A stretch of 64,000 nucleotides of DNA, from positions 1 to 64,000 of the forward strand of contig NZ_SLXU01000005.1 of NCBI RefSeq assembly GCF_004343505.1, written 5' to 3'. Within the stretch, counting starts at the first letter, position 1. Each line of letters begins with the position of its first letter. Positions 41,162-50,385 of the stretch are shown piece by piece. Source of the stretch: Rhodovulum bhavnagarense (GTDB lineage: Bacteria; Pseudomonadota; Alphaproteobacteria; Rhodobacterales; Rhodobacteraceae). A model generated the notes under the pieces. It saw only the letters and a list, made by a program, of their open reading frames with translations, was not told the DNA's origin and did no database searches. A program made the position numbers and the translations under genes.

Positions 41162-42244
41162 ATGAAATCAATCTGGCTCTCTGCCACCGCCCTGGTCCTC
41201 TCCGGCACGGCCGCGCTGTCCGAGGAAGTCCGGGTCTACAACTGGTCCGATTACATCGAGGAGTCGCTGCTCGACAAATTCGAGCAAGAGACCGGGATCG
41301 ATCTGATATATGACGTATTCGACAGCAACGAAGTGCTGGAAACAAAGCTTCTGGCCGGCTCGTCGGGCTATGATGTCGTCGTGCCTACCGGCAGCTTCAT
41401 GGAGCGCCAGATCCAGGCCGGCGTGTTCCAGAAACTGGACTACGACAAGCTGCCGAACGCGCAGTACCTGTGGGACCTGATCAAGGATCGCACCGCGAAA
41501 TACGATCCCGACAACGCCTATTCGGTCAACTACATGTGGGGCACCACCGGGCTTGGCGTGAACCTGCCCAAGGTCAAGGAAGTGCTGGGCGAGGATGCGC
41601 CCATCAATTCGCTGGACTTGGTCTTTGACCCGGCGAACATGGAGAAACTCGCCTCTTGCGGGGTGATGTTCCTGGACGCGCCGGACGAGGTCGTACCGGC
41701 CGCGCTGACCTATCTGGGCGAGGACCCCAACACGCAGGACACCGATACCATCGCCAGGATCGAGGAGGTGATCGCGCCGGTGCGCCCCTACATTTCCAAG
41801 TTTCACAGCTCTGAATATATCAATGCGCTGGCCAACGGTGAAATCTGCGTTGCACTGGGATGGTCGGGCGACATCCTCCAGGCGCGCGACCGCGCGGCCG
41901 AGGCCGATAACGGCGTCGAGATCATCTATACCGCCCCGAAAGAAGGCGCCTTGATGTGGTTCGACCAGATGGCGATCCCGGCGGATGCCCCCAACCCCGA
42001 GGCAGCGCACAAATTTCTCAACTTCATGATGGACCCCGAAAATATCGCGGCGGCCTCGAACTACATCTATTATGCCAACGGCAACCTTGCCTCGCAGGAA
42101 CTGCTTGCCGAAGACGTGATCGGGGATAGCGCGATCTATCCCGATGCCGAGTCGCTGAACAACCTTTATACGAAATCGGCCTATGAACCGAAAACCCAGC
42201 GCTTCGTCACCCGTCTCTGGACCAAGCTGAAATCGGGCGTCTGA
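41162..42244 (+). CDS. Polyamine ABC transporter substrate-binding protein
   Basis: This 360-aa periplasmic protein is like PotF/SpuD. It has a signal peptide (LSATALVLSGTAALSEE), then the family start VRVYNWSDYIEESLLDKFEQETG with the Trp-Ser-Asp polyamine contacts. FDSNEVLETKLLAGSSGYDVVVPTG and LMWFDQMAIP carry a further conserved binding aspartate. It delivers putrescine or spermidine to the PotGHI-like permease encoded downstream. The ATG at 41162 follows GGGGATACC. Confidence 0.93.
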   Translation: MKSIWLSATALVLSGTAALSEEVRVYNWSDYIEESLLDKFEQETGIDLIYDVFDSNEVLETKLLAGSSGYDVVVPTGSFMERQIQAGVFQKLDYDKLPNAQYLWDLIKDRTAKYDPDNAYSVNYMWGTTGLGVNLPKVKEVLGEDAPINSLDLVFDPANMEKLASCGVMFLDAPDEVVPAALTYLGEDPNTQDTDTIARIEEVIAPVRPYISKFHSSEYINALANGEICVALGWSGDILQARDRAAEADNGVEIIYTAPKEGALMWFDQMAIPADAPNPEAAHKFLNFMMDPENIAAASNYIYYANGNLASQELLAEDVIGDSAIYPDAESLNNLYTKSAYEPKTQRFVTRLWTKLKSGV

Positions 42245-42324
42245 CCCACTGACCCGCTGGCGCGGCCGGGACTCTCCCGGCCGCGCCTTCCCCGCCCGTT
42301 TCCAATGCCTGACACGAGGTCTTG

Positions 42325-43464
42325 ATGGCGCAACCACAGCCGCAGAACGTTTTTGCCCCGTGGGCCGATCCCGCGGAAAAGCCCTTGATCCGGTTCGAGG
42401 GGGTCACCAAGCGTTTTGGCGACTTCGTCGCCGTCGACGATCTCAATCTCGATATATATGAACGCGAATTCTTCGCGCTGCTGGGGCCGTCGGGCTGTGG
42501 CAAGACCACGTTGATGCGGATGCTTGCGGGGTTCGAAAACCCCAGTGAGGGCAATATCTGGATCGGCGGCCAGAACATGAAGGGCATTCCACCCAACCGG
42601 CGTCCCGTGAACATGATGTTCCAGTCCTACGCGTTGTTCCCGCATCTGACTGTCTGGGACAACATCGCCTTTGGCCTCAGGCGCGAGGGGATGGACAAGG
42701 ACAGAATGCGGGTGCGCGTGGATGAAATGCTGCGCCTGTCGCGGCTGGAAAAATTCGCCGGGCGCAAACCGCACCAGATCTCGGGGGGACAGCGCCAGCG
42801 CGTCGCGCTTGCGCGCAGCCTGGCAAAGGCGCCCAAGCTTCTCTTGCTGGACGAACCGCTGGGCGCGCTCGACAAGAAACTGCGCCAGGACACCCAGTTC
42901 GAGCTGATGGACATCCAGGAAAAGACCGGCACCACTTTCGTGATCGTTACCCACGACCAGGAAGAGGCGATGACGGTTGCAAGCCGCGTCGCGGTCATGG
43001 ACCATGGCAAGCTGGTTCAGGTCGCAACGCCCGCCCATATCTACGAGGCGCCCGAAACCGTCTACGTGGCCGATTTCATTGGCGACGTGAACATCATCGA
43101 GGGCACCGTGATCCCGGCACAGGGCAACCGCGTGGATATCACCTATGCCGAGGGCAAGCCGCCGATCCGCGCGGCCACCGACAAGACCCTTGTGCCGGGC
43201 CAGAGGGTTTCTTTCGCGGTGCGCCCCGAGAAAATCCTTGTCTCTCGCGAAATGGCCACCGAACGGACCAATGCCGTAAAGGGCCGGATCGAGGATATTG
43301 CCTACCTGGGCAATATCTCGACCTATCACGTGCGGCTGGATAGCGGGCACTTGGTCTCGGCGCAGATGACCAACCGCAATCGCCTTGAACGACGGGAATT
43401 CACCTGGGAGGACGAGGTATGGCTAAGCTGGACCGAAACCGCCGGCATTGTCCTGACCGAGTGA
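42325..43464 (+). CDS. Polyamine ABC transporter ATP-binding protein
   Basis: This 379-aa ATPase of the PotG/PotA type has Walker A GPSGCGKTT (about 54-62), Q-loop FQSYALFPH, signature ISGGQRQRVALA, Walker B LLLDEPLGALD, and H-loop VTHDQEEAM. A C-terminal TOBE-like regulatory domain follows (VSFAVRPEKILVSRE). The ATG at 42325 follows GAGG. It is second of six genes running from the binding protein to the oxidase in one direction. Confidence 0.94.
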   Translation: MAQPQPQNVFAPWADPAEKPLIRFEGVTKRFGDFVAVDDLNLDIYEREFFALLGPSGCGKTTLMRMLAGFENPSEGNIWIGGQNMKGIPPNRRPVNMMFQSYALFPHLTVWDNIAFGLRREGMDKDRMRVRVDEMLRLSRLEKFAGRKPHQISGGQRQRVALARSLAKAPKLLLLDEPLGALDKKLRQDTQFELMDIQEKTGTTFVIVTHDQEEAMTVASRVAVMDHGKLVQVATPAHIYEAPETVYVADFIGDVNIIEGTVIPAQGNRVDITYAEGKPPIRAATDKTLVPGQRVSFAVRPEKILVSREMATERTNAVKGRIEDIAYLGNISTYHVRLDSGHLVSAQMTNRNRLERREFTWEDEVWLSWTETAGIVLTE

Positions 43465-43474
43465 GGGCCGCAGG

Positions 43475-44371
43475 ATGAACCCACGCCGCCTGACCCTGAT
43501 CCTGGTGCCTTACCTGTGGCTTCTGGCCCTGTTCCTGGTGCCCTTCCTGATCGTGTTGAAGATCTCGTTATCGGACACCGCGATCGCCATTCCCCCCTAC
43601 ATTCCCAAGCTGGACCTTTCGACGGGCTGGCACGGGATAACGGCGTTTTTCGCCGATCTGGATTTCGAGAATTTCGTTTTCCTGGCCGAGGACGACCTTT
43701 ACTGGAAATCCTACCTTTCAAGCCTGCGCATCGCGTCGATCTCGACTTTGCTGACGCTGTTGGTCGGGTATCCCATCGCCTATGGCATAGCGCAGGCCCC
43801 CGAAGAATGGCGCCCGACGCTGCTGATGCTGGTGATCCTGCCATTCTGGACGTCTTTCCTGATCCGTGTCTATTCCTGGATCGGCATCATCTCGAACGAA
43901 GGGCTTTTGAACCAGGCACTGATCTCTAGCGGCCTGATCGCCGAGCCGATTCAAATCATGAACACAACCCAGGCGGTCTATCTGGGCATCGTCTACACTT
44001 ACCTGCCCTTCATGATTCTGCCGATCTACTCAGCCCTTGACAAGATGGACGTCTCGCTGACAGAGGCGGCGATCGACCTGGGCTGTTCGCGCCGACAGGC
44101 ATTCTGGCTGGTGATCCTGCCGCTGTCGCGGCCTGGGGTAATCGCGGGCTGTTTCCTGGTCTTCATCCCCGCGCTGGGTGAGTTCGTGATCCCATCGCTT
44201 CTGGGCGGATCGGACACGCTGATGATCGGCAAGGTGCTTTGGGAAGAGTTCTTTTCAAACCGCGACTGGCCGGTGGCCTCGGCAGTGGCCGTGATCCTGC
44301 TGGGCATCCTTGTGCTGCCGATCATGCTGTTCCAGCGCAACCAGGAGCGCCAACAGGAGACCGACCGATGA
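43475..44371 (+). CDS. Polyamine ABC transporter permease, PotH type
   Basis: This 298-aa inner-membrane protein has six helices and the EAA loop contacting the ATPase (LTEAAIDLGCSRRQAFWLVILPLSRPG). The large loop after helix 1 (LDLSTGWHGITAFFADLDFENF) is characteristic of PotB/PotH. Its stop overlaps the ATG of the second permease gene by four bases (ATGA). Confidence 0.94.
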   Translation: MNPRRLTLILVPYLWLLALFLVPFLIVLKISLSDTAIAIPPYIPKLDLSTGWHGITAFFADLDFENFVFLAEDDLYWKSYLSSLRIASISTLLTLLVGYPIAYGIAQAPEEWRPTLLMLVILPFWTSFLIRVYSWIGIISNEGLLNQALISSGLIAEPIQIMNTTQAVYLGIVYTYLPFMILPIYSALDKMDVSLTEAAIDLGCSRRQAFWLVILPLSRPGVIAGCFLVFIPALGEFVIPSLLGGSDTLMIGKVLWEEFFSNRDWPVASAVAVILLGILVLPIMLFQRNQERQQETDR

Positions 44372-45186
44372 ACGGGCGGCTGACATGGTTCAACGTGACC
44401 TCGCTCACGCTGGGATTTGCCTTCCTCTACCTGCCGATGCTGATCCTTATCCTCTACAGCTTCAATGAATCCAAGCTGGTTACGGTATGGGGCGGCTTTT
44501 CCGCGAAATGGTATGGCGAACTCTTGCGCAACGAACAATTCCTGGATGCCTTCTGGGTGACACTGCGGGTCGGGCTGATCTCGTCGACCCTGGCGACGGT
44601 GCTTGGTACGATGGCCGCCTATGTCATGGTGCGCGGCGGTCGGTTTTTCGGCCGCACGCTGTTTACCGGCATGATCTACGCGCCGCTGGTGATGCCCGAG
44701 GTGATTACCGGCCTGTCGCTGCTTTTGCTGTTCATCGCGATCGGACTGGACCGTGGAATCTTTACCATCGTCTTGGCGCACACGACCTTTTCGATGTGCT
44801 TTGTCTCGGTCGTGGTATCCTCGCGACTTGTCACCTTTGACCGCTCTCTGGAAGAGGCCGCGCTCGATCTGGGGGCGACGCCGCTCGATACGTTCCGGCT
44901 GGTCACGTTGCCGATCATAACCCCTGCGGTCATCTCGGGCTGGCTTCTGGCCTTTACCCTGTCCCTGGATGACCTGGTGATCGCCTCGTTCACCTCGGGG
45001 CCGTCTTCGACCACGCTGCCGATCAAGATTTTCTCGGCCGTGCGTCTGGGCGTCAGCCCCGAGATAAACGCGCTATCGACCCTTATGATCGCGGTTGTCG
45101 CGCTGGGGGTGATCACGGCCTCCCTGGTATCAAAGAACGCGCTGCGCCGGCAGCGCCGCGAAAAGCAGGAGGCCTTCGCCGCATGA
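44368..45186 (+). CDS. Polyamine ABC transporter permease, PotI type
   Basis: This 272-aa permease has six helices (FLYLPMLILILYSFNES at the start) and the EAA loop LEEAALDLGATPLDTFRLVTLPIITPA. The ATG at 44368 overlaps the preceding stop; an open frame back to 44239 is a shadow. Its own stop overlaps the ATG of the glutamine-synthetase-like gene by four bases, tying transport to catabolism. Confidence 0.94.
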   Translation: MNGRLTWFNVTSLTLGFAFLYLPMLILILYSFNESKLVTVWGGFSAKWYGELLRNEQFLDAFWVTLRVGLISSTLATVLGTMAAYVMVRGGRFFGRTLFTGMIYAPLVMPEVITGLSLLLLFIAIGLDRGIFTIVLAHTTFSMCFVSVVVSSRLVTFDRSLEEAALDLGATPLDTFRLVTLPIITPAVISGWLLAFTLSLDDLVIASFTSGPSSTTLPIKIFSAVRLGVSPEINALSTLMIAVVALGVITASLVSKNALRRQRREKQEAFAA

Positions 45187-46523
45187 GTTTCCTCGACGAA
45201 TACGACGCCTATTGTGCCGAGCATGGCACACCGGAACGGTTGGAACTGCTGTTGCCCGACATAAACGCGGTTTTGCGCGGCAAGTGGTTACCCGGCGACC
45301 AGGCGCGCAAACTACCCGATGGGGTGGTGCGTCTTCCGCTATCGACCTATGCACCAAACATCATGGGGCACGAGGTCTGCGCCTCGGGCTATGGCAGCAA
45401 GGTCGGCGACCCGGATGGGTACCTGACGCCAATCCCCGGCACGTTGCGCCGGATGCCTTGGGTCGGCGGCAATATTGCCCAGGTGCTGTGCGACATGGAG
45501 GAGGAAACCGGCCAGATCACTATCCTTTCGCCGCGGCTGCACCTTCAGCGCGTTCTTGACAGGTTTGCGGCCCATGGCTGGACACCTGTCATCGCACCCG
45601 AGCTTGAATTCTACATCCTGCGCCAGAGGGCGCGCTCTGAGGATGCGCCGCTGCCCCCGACCCGCACCCCGAAGGCGCAGAACTACGACATGGAACTGTT
45701 GCACCGGGCCGAACCCATGCTCAACGACATATTGTCGGCCTGCGAGGTGCAGGGCATTCCCACCGGCGCATTGATCGCCGAATACGGGCCGGGCCAGTTC
45801 GAGGTGAATTTCAAGCATACCGATAACGCGTTGCGGGCGGCCGACAACGTGCTGATGTTCCGCCGACTGGTCCGGGCGGTGGTCGACAGCCACGGGATGG
45901 AAGCCACTTTCATGGCCAAACCCTATGCCGAACATCCCGGAAACGGCATGCATGTTCACGTGTCGCTGGTCGACACCGAGGGGCACAACATCTTTGACAC
46001 CGGCCGCGAAGAGATGTCGGACCTGCTGCGCCACGCCGTCGGCGGAACGCTGACCACGATGCGCGACATGCAGACGATCTTTGCCCCGCACCTGAATTCG
46101 ATCCGGCGCTTCGGGCCGGGCAGTTTTGCCCCCTCGGCGCCGGAATGGGGCTCTGACCACCGGGGGGCGGCGGTGCGCATCCCAGAGGAATACGGAACAG
46201 CCGCGCGGCTGGAACACCGCATTTGCGGCGCGGATGTGAACCCCTATCTCGCACTGGCCGCGATCCTGGGCGGCGTGCTTTACGGCATCGAAAATGCAAT
46301 CGATCCGGGTCCGCCGCTCGAAGGCGAAGAACCCTCCGGTGTTGAACCCCTTGAGGCAGACTGGGCCGGGACGGTGGACCGCTTCACGCGCTCGGCCTTT
46401 GCGCGCGATCTCTTTGGCGAAGAATATTGCCATGTCTACACGGCCGTCCGCCGTGACGAGATCGCGGAATTGACCACCATCATTTCACCCATCGAGTATC
46501 GCTATTACCTGTCGAGGCTCTAG
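45183..46523 (+). CDS. Gamma-glutamylpolyamine synthetase (PuuA-like)
   Basis: This 446-aa protein of the glutamine synthetase family contains the metal and ATP signatures (VIAPELEFYIL, EYGPGQFEVNF, HPGNGMHVHVSL, EHRICGADVNPYLALAAIL). It lacks the adenylylation loop typical of ammonia-assimilating GlnA. With the polyamine transporter before it and an FAD oxidase after it, it most likely ligates glutamate to putrescine or spermidine with ATP, like PuuA or GlnA3-type enzymes. AGGAGG precedes the ATG. Confidence 0.88.
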   Translation: MSFLDEYDAYCAEHGTPERLELLLPDINAVLRGKWLPGDQARKLPDGVVRLPLSTYAPNIMGHEVCASGYGSKVGDPDGYLTPIPGTLRRMPWVGGNIAQVLCDMEEETGQITILSPRLHLQRVLDRFAAHGWTPVIAPELEFYILRQRARSEDAPLPPTRTPKAQNYDMELLHRAEPMLNDILSACEVQGIPTGALIAEYGPGQFEVNFKHTDNALRAADNVLMFRRLVRAVVDSHGMEATFMAKPYAEHPGNGMHVHVSLVDTEGHNIFDTGREEMSDLLRHAVGGTLTTMRDMQTIFAPHLNSIRRFGPGSFAPSAPEWGSDHRGAAVRIPEEYGTAARLEHRICGADVNPYLALAAILGGVLYGIENAIDPGPPLEGEEPSGVEPLEADWAGTVDRFTRSAFARDLFGEEYCHVYTAVRRDEIAELTTIISPIEYRYYLSRL

Positions 46524-47858
46524 GTGCTGCGCCGCATCTACGAGGATGCCGCCTATGCGGCCGGCGCGCTGGATGGATGTTACTGGACACAAACCGCGCC
46601 GGCGCCGGCTTGTCCCAGCCTGCATGGCACGGCCAGCACCGAATTCGCGGTCATCGGGGCGGGGGACACCGGCCTCTCAGCGGCCCTGGCACTTGCCGAG
46701 GCGGGCGCCGATGTTGCCCTGCTTGACCTGCACGCTCCGGGCTGGGGGGCCTCGGGGCGCAATGGTGGCTTCGTCTGTCTTGGGGGCGCATGGCTGGGCC
46801 GCTCGGGTCTCGTCCGGCGCTACGGCGAGGCGGGGCTTGCCGCCTATCGCATGGCCGAGCGCCGCGCCATCGAGGCAGTGGCCGCGCTGATCGAAAACCA
46901 CGGCATGGCGGTGGACCGCCATTCAGACGGCGAAGTGGTTCTTTTGCACAAAAAGGGCGCGATCAAGGTGCTGGAGAAAGCCGCACGGGAAATCCGGCAC
47001 GATCACGGTATCGCCGCGCGCGTGCTGGCGCCCGAGGAACTGGTGGTCGAGGGACTGTCCGGCCCCCGCTTCCACGGCGGTCTGCATGTCGAACTGGGCT
47101 TTGCCGTCAATCCACGCAAACTGGTACTGGGACTGGCTGAAGCGGCTGGACGAGCCGGTGCGCGCCTTTATGCCAACAGCCCCGTTCAACGGATCACGCA
47201 TGAAAACGGTCGTCATGTGCTGGAAACACCCGGCGGCCGGCTCAGCGCGCGAAACGTGATCCTGGCCACCAACGGATATTCGGCAGAGAACCTGCCAGGC
47301 TGGATGCGCGCACGCTATCTGCCGGTGCAATCCAGCGTCCTTGTGACCCGCCCGCTCGGTGCGGACGAGATCGCCGAACAGGGCTGGTTTTCAGAATTGA
47401 TGGCCTATGACACGCGCAGTCTTCTGCATTATTTCCGTCTCTTGCCCGAAAGGCGATTTCTGTTTGGCATGCGCGGAGGTATTGGCTGGACGCCAGCGAC
47501 CCATGCCCGGATAAGGCGACAGATGCGTGCGGATTTCGAGGCGATGTTCCCCGCCTGGAAAAGCATCGAAACGCCTTTTTTCTGGTCAGGGCTGGTCAAC
47601 CTCAACCGCAGCCTGATCCCCTTTGCAGGCCCCATCGCGGGCGACAACACTTTCTTTGCCGCCTTTGGCTATCACGGCAACGGGATTGCCCATGGCATCT
47701 GGGCGGGGGCACAGGTGGCGCGACTGGCCATGGGCCAACCTGCGCCCGACCTGCCCGACTTCTATCGCCAGCCTCCGCCCCGGTTCGAACTTGGCGCCTA
47801 TCGACGGGCGGCGCTGCGCGGGGCCTATCCGCTTTTGACAGTACTCGACCGGCTATAG
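46524..47858 (+). CDS. FAD-dependent gamma-glutamylputrescine oxidase (PuuB-like)
   Basis: This 444-aa flavoprotein of the DAO family has the dinucleotide motif FAVIGAGDTGLSAALALAEAGADVALLD at about 38-65, then WGASGRNGGFVC typical of PuuB/OrdL oxidases, and a C-terminal FAD loop (GYHGNGIAHGIWAG). It would oxidise the gamma-glutamylated polyamine to the aldehyde, which the aldehyde dehydrogenase then uses. The GTG start at 46524 begins immediately after the synthetase stop. Its stop overlaps that of the convergent transporter gene within CTATAG. Confidence 0.88.
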   Translation: MLRRIYEDAAYAAGALDGCYWTQTAPAPACPSLHGTASTEFAVIGAGDTGLSAALALAEAGADVALLDLHAPGWGASGRNGGFVCLGGAWLGRSGLVRRYGEAGLAAYRMAERRAIEAVAALIENHGMAVDRHSDGEVVLLHKKGAIKVLEKAAREIRHDHGIAARVLAPEELVVEGLSGPRFHGGLHVELGFAVNPRKLVLGLAEAAGRAGARLYANSPVQRITHENGRHVLETPGGRLSARNVILATNGYSAENLPGWMRARYLPVQSSVLVTRPLGADEIAEQGWFSELMAYDTRSLLHYFRLLPERRFLFGMRGGIGWTPATHARIRRQMRADFEAMFPAWKSIETPFFWSGLVNLNRSLIPFAGPIAGDNTFFAAFGYHGNGIAHGIWAGAQVARLAMGQPAPDLPDFYRQPPPRFELGAYRRAALRGAYPLLTVLDRL

Positions 47859-48620
47859 CTGCGCGCGCCGATATCCGAGGGACGCTTCCAGCAGGCTTTG
47901 GCTGTAGGGATGGGTCACGCGCATGGCACGCATGTCGGACACGCTCATTTCCTCGACGATGCGACCCTGCTGCATCACGACGATATGCTCGCACATATGG
48001 GCCACCACGACGAGGTCGTGCGAGACCATCAGGAATGTCAGACCGTGCTCGGCACGCAAATCACAAAGGAGGTTCAGGATCTCGGCCTGTACCGACACGT
48101 CCAGCGCCGAGGTCGGTTCATCCAGCAACAAGATCGAGGGTTCGGGGGCCAGCGCGCGGGCGATGGCCACCCTCTGACGCTGTCCGCCCGACAACTGGTG
48201 CGGATAGCGAAAACGAAAGGCAGAACCAAGCCCAACATCGTCCAGAAGCCGTTCTATCCGCGCCTCGATATCGCGAAATCCGTGCAGGTAAAGAACCTCG
48301 CTCAGAACCTGGTCAACGGACTGGCGCGGGTGCAGCGATGCGTAGGGGTCCTGGAACACCATTTGCACGCTCTTGTAAAAGGCACGATCCCGGCCCTTTC
48401 CCCGGTCCAACTCACGGTCCATGACCCTTATCTTGCCAGACCAGTGCGGTGCGAGCCCCGTCAATGCCCGCAGAATTGTCGATTTACCTGACCCGCTCTC
48501 GCCCACCAGGCCAAAGCTTTCGCCGCTTGCGACCTTGAAACTGGCCCCCTGTACCGCGTTCACCCGGTCGCGCCCCTCGCCGAACCATACGTTCAGCCCC
48601 TCGAAATCCAGCGCGCTCAT
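47853..48620 (-). CDS. Peptide ABC transporter ATP-binding protein (DppF type)
   Basis: This 255-aa ATPase has Walker A VGESGSGKSTI, Q-loop FQDPYASLHPR, signature LSGGQRQRVAIA, Walker B ILLLDEPTSALD, and the end signature THPYSQSLLEA of the oligopeptide family. It forms a heterodimer with the upstream ATPase. It is the last gene of the dipeptide operon and is coupled to the previous gene by a four-base overlap. Confidence 0.93.
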   Translation of the reverse strand: MSALDFEGLNVWFGEGRDRVNAVQGASFKVASGESFGLVGESGSGKSTILRALTGLAPHWSGKIRVMDRELDRGKGRDRAFYKSVQMVFQDPYASLHPRQSVDQVLSEVLYLHGFRDIEARIERLLDDVGLGSAFRFRYPHQLSGGQRQRVAIARALAPEPSILLLDEPTSALDVSVQAEILNLLCDLRAEHGLTFLMVSHDLVVVAHMCEHIVVMQQGRIVEEMSVSDMRAMRVTHPYSQSLLEASLGYRRAQL

Positions 48621-49474
48621 GCGACAGGTCCTTTGACGGGCGCCGCGGCCCAGGCAGGGTCCCGGCGCAAAACCTCAAGCCGATTCTGCGGCGCATCGAA
48701 ACGCGGCAGCGAATTGAGCAATCCGCGCGTGTAGGGGTGTTGCGCCTCGTGAAGCTTGTGCGCCTCGCAGGTCTCTACCACCCGGCCGGCATACATGATC
48801 ATGACGCGGTCACAGAACTGGGCGACGAGGTTCAGGTCGTGGCTGATAAAGATAAGACCCATGCCGCGATCCTGCACCAGCCGGTCCATGATCTGAAGCA
48901 CCTGCCCCCGCACCGAAACATCCAGCGCCGAGGTAGGTTCATCCGCGATCAGCAACTCGGGGTCCGGGATCAACATCATCGCGATCATGATCCGCTGCCC
49001 CATGCCGCCCGACATCTCGTGGGGATAGGCACGCATCACGCGCTCGGGATCGCGGATTGCCACGGCCTCCAGCATCTCAACTGCGCGGCGGCGTGCCTCG
49101 GCGCGGCCGCCGCGCGCATGCAGTCGGTACGCCTCTGTCAACTGCTCGCCTATGCTCATCACCGGGTTGAGCGAGAATTTGGGGTCTTGCATCACCATCG
49201 AGATGCGTTGCCCGCGCACCTGGCGCATTTCGGCCTCGGTCTTGTCCAGCAGGTTCTCGCCGTCCAGCCGGATATGGGACGCCTCGACCTGCCCAGGTGA
49301 CCGGATCAGGCGCAGGATGGCCCGGCCCGTCATCGATTTGCCCGACCCGCTTTCCCCCACGATGCCCAGCCGCTCTCGCCCAAGGCGGAACGATACGCCA
49401 CGCACCGCATCAAAACGGCCTTTTCGAGTGGGAAATCGCACCCAAAGGTCTTTCACATCCAGAAGGTCGGTCAT
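48617..49474 (-). CDS. Peptide ABC transporter ATP-binding protein (DppD type)
   Basis: This 285-aa ATPase has Walker A VGESGSGKSMT, Q-loop MQDPKFSLNPV, signature MSGGMGQRIMIAMM, Walker B LLIADEPTSALD and the C-terminal cysteine-poor oligopeptide extension (QHPYTRGLLNSLPR). The ATG at 49474 (MTDLLDVKD) overlaps the DppC stop; the frame extends upstream over dppC but is not coding. Confidence 0.93.
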   Translation of the reverse strand: MTDLLDVKDLWVRFPTRKGRFDAVRGVSFRLGRERLGIVGESGSGKSMTGRAILRLIRSPGQVEASHIRLDGENLLDKTEAEMRQVRGQRISMVMQDPKFSLNPVMSIGEQLTEAYRLHARGGRAEARRRAVEMLEAVAIRDPERVMRAYPHEMSGGMGQRIMIAMMLIPDPELLIADEPTSALDVSVRGQVLQIMDRLVQDRGMGLIFISHDLNLVAQFCDRVMIMYAGRVVETCEAHKLHEAQHPYTRGLLNSLPRFDAPQNRLEVLRRDPAWAAAPVKGPVA

Positions 49475-50385
49475 TTCTCGCTCTTGGGATCGAGGACGTC
49501 GCGCAACCCGTCGCCCAGCAGGTTGAAGGCCAGCGAGACGGTAAAGATCGCCAGGCCGGGCATGGTGGCAACCCACCAGTGATCGAGGATAAATCGCCGC
49601 CCCTCGGAAATCATTGCGCCCCATTCCGGCGAAGGCGGCTGCGCGCCAAGGCCAAGAAAGCCCAGCCCGGCGGCGGCCAGGATGATACCCGCCATGTCCA
49701 GCGTCACCCGAACGATCAGCGACGAGATGCAAAGCGGCCAGATCTGCCGGGTGATGATCCGCAGTGGCCCGGCACCTTGCAGCCTTATTGCGCTGATATA
49801 GTCTGATTTGCGGATGGTCAGGGTCTCGGCCCGCGCGATGCGCGCATAGGGGGGCCAGGCGGTCAGAGATATCGCCAGGATCGCGTTCTCGATCCCGGCG
49901 CCAAGGGCCGCGACAAAGGCCAGTGCCAGCACCAGCCGCGGAAAGGCGAGGAAAATATCGGTGATACGCATCAGGATCATGTCGATCCAGCCACCGGCAT
50001 AGCCTGACACCGTCCCCACCAACAGCCCCGCCAACGGCGCGATCAACGCGACGAGCCCCACGATGTAAAGCGTGATGCGCGCACCGTGGATCAGCCGCGA
50101 AAGGATATCCCGGCCAAGCGAGTCGGTGCCCAGCAGATGGCCCTCTGTACCAATGGGTTGCAGGCGGTTGGCAAGATCCTGCGCAAACGGGTCATGCGGC
50201 GCAAGCCACGGGGCAAAAACCGCGACAGCGAACAGCAGAACCAGGATCGCAAGCCCCAGCATCGCAAGCGGATTGGCCCGGAAGGCCAGCCATCCAAGGT
50301 AAAGTGCCGCTGCCCGCGCCTGAAGACGCGACTGCGGCGCGTCGCTCAGAAGCCAGCCTCGCAAACCATGATGTGCCTCGTTCAT
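49471..50385 (-). CDS. Peptide ABC transporter permease (DppC type)
   Basis: This 304-aa permease has six helices, the periplasmic loop LAPHDPFAQDLANRLQP after helix 1 and LLGTDSLGRDILSRLIHGAR, which is the DppC signature. The EAA loop region SAIRLQGAGPLRIITRQIWP contacts the ATPases. The ATG at 50385 overlaps the stop of the partner permease by four bases. Confidence 0.94.
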   Translation of the reverse strand: MNEAHHGLRGWLLSDAPQSRLQARAAALYLGWLAFRANPLAMLGLAILVLLFAVAVFAPWLAPHDPFAQDLANRLQPIGTEGHLLGTDSLGRDILSRLIHGARITLYIVGLVALIAPLAGLLVGTVSGYAGGWIDMILMRITDIFLAFPRLVLALAFVAALGAGIENAILAISLTAWPPYARIARAETLTIRKSDYISAIRLQGAGPLRIITRQIWPLCISSLIVRVTLDMAGIILAAAGLGFLGLGAQPPSPEWGAMISEGRRFILDHWWVATMPGLAIFTVSLAFNLLGDGLRDVLDPKSEK

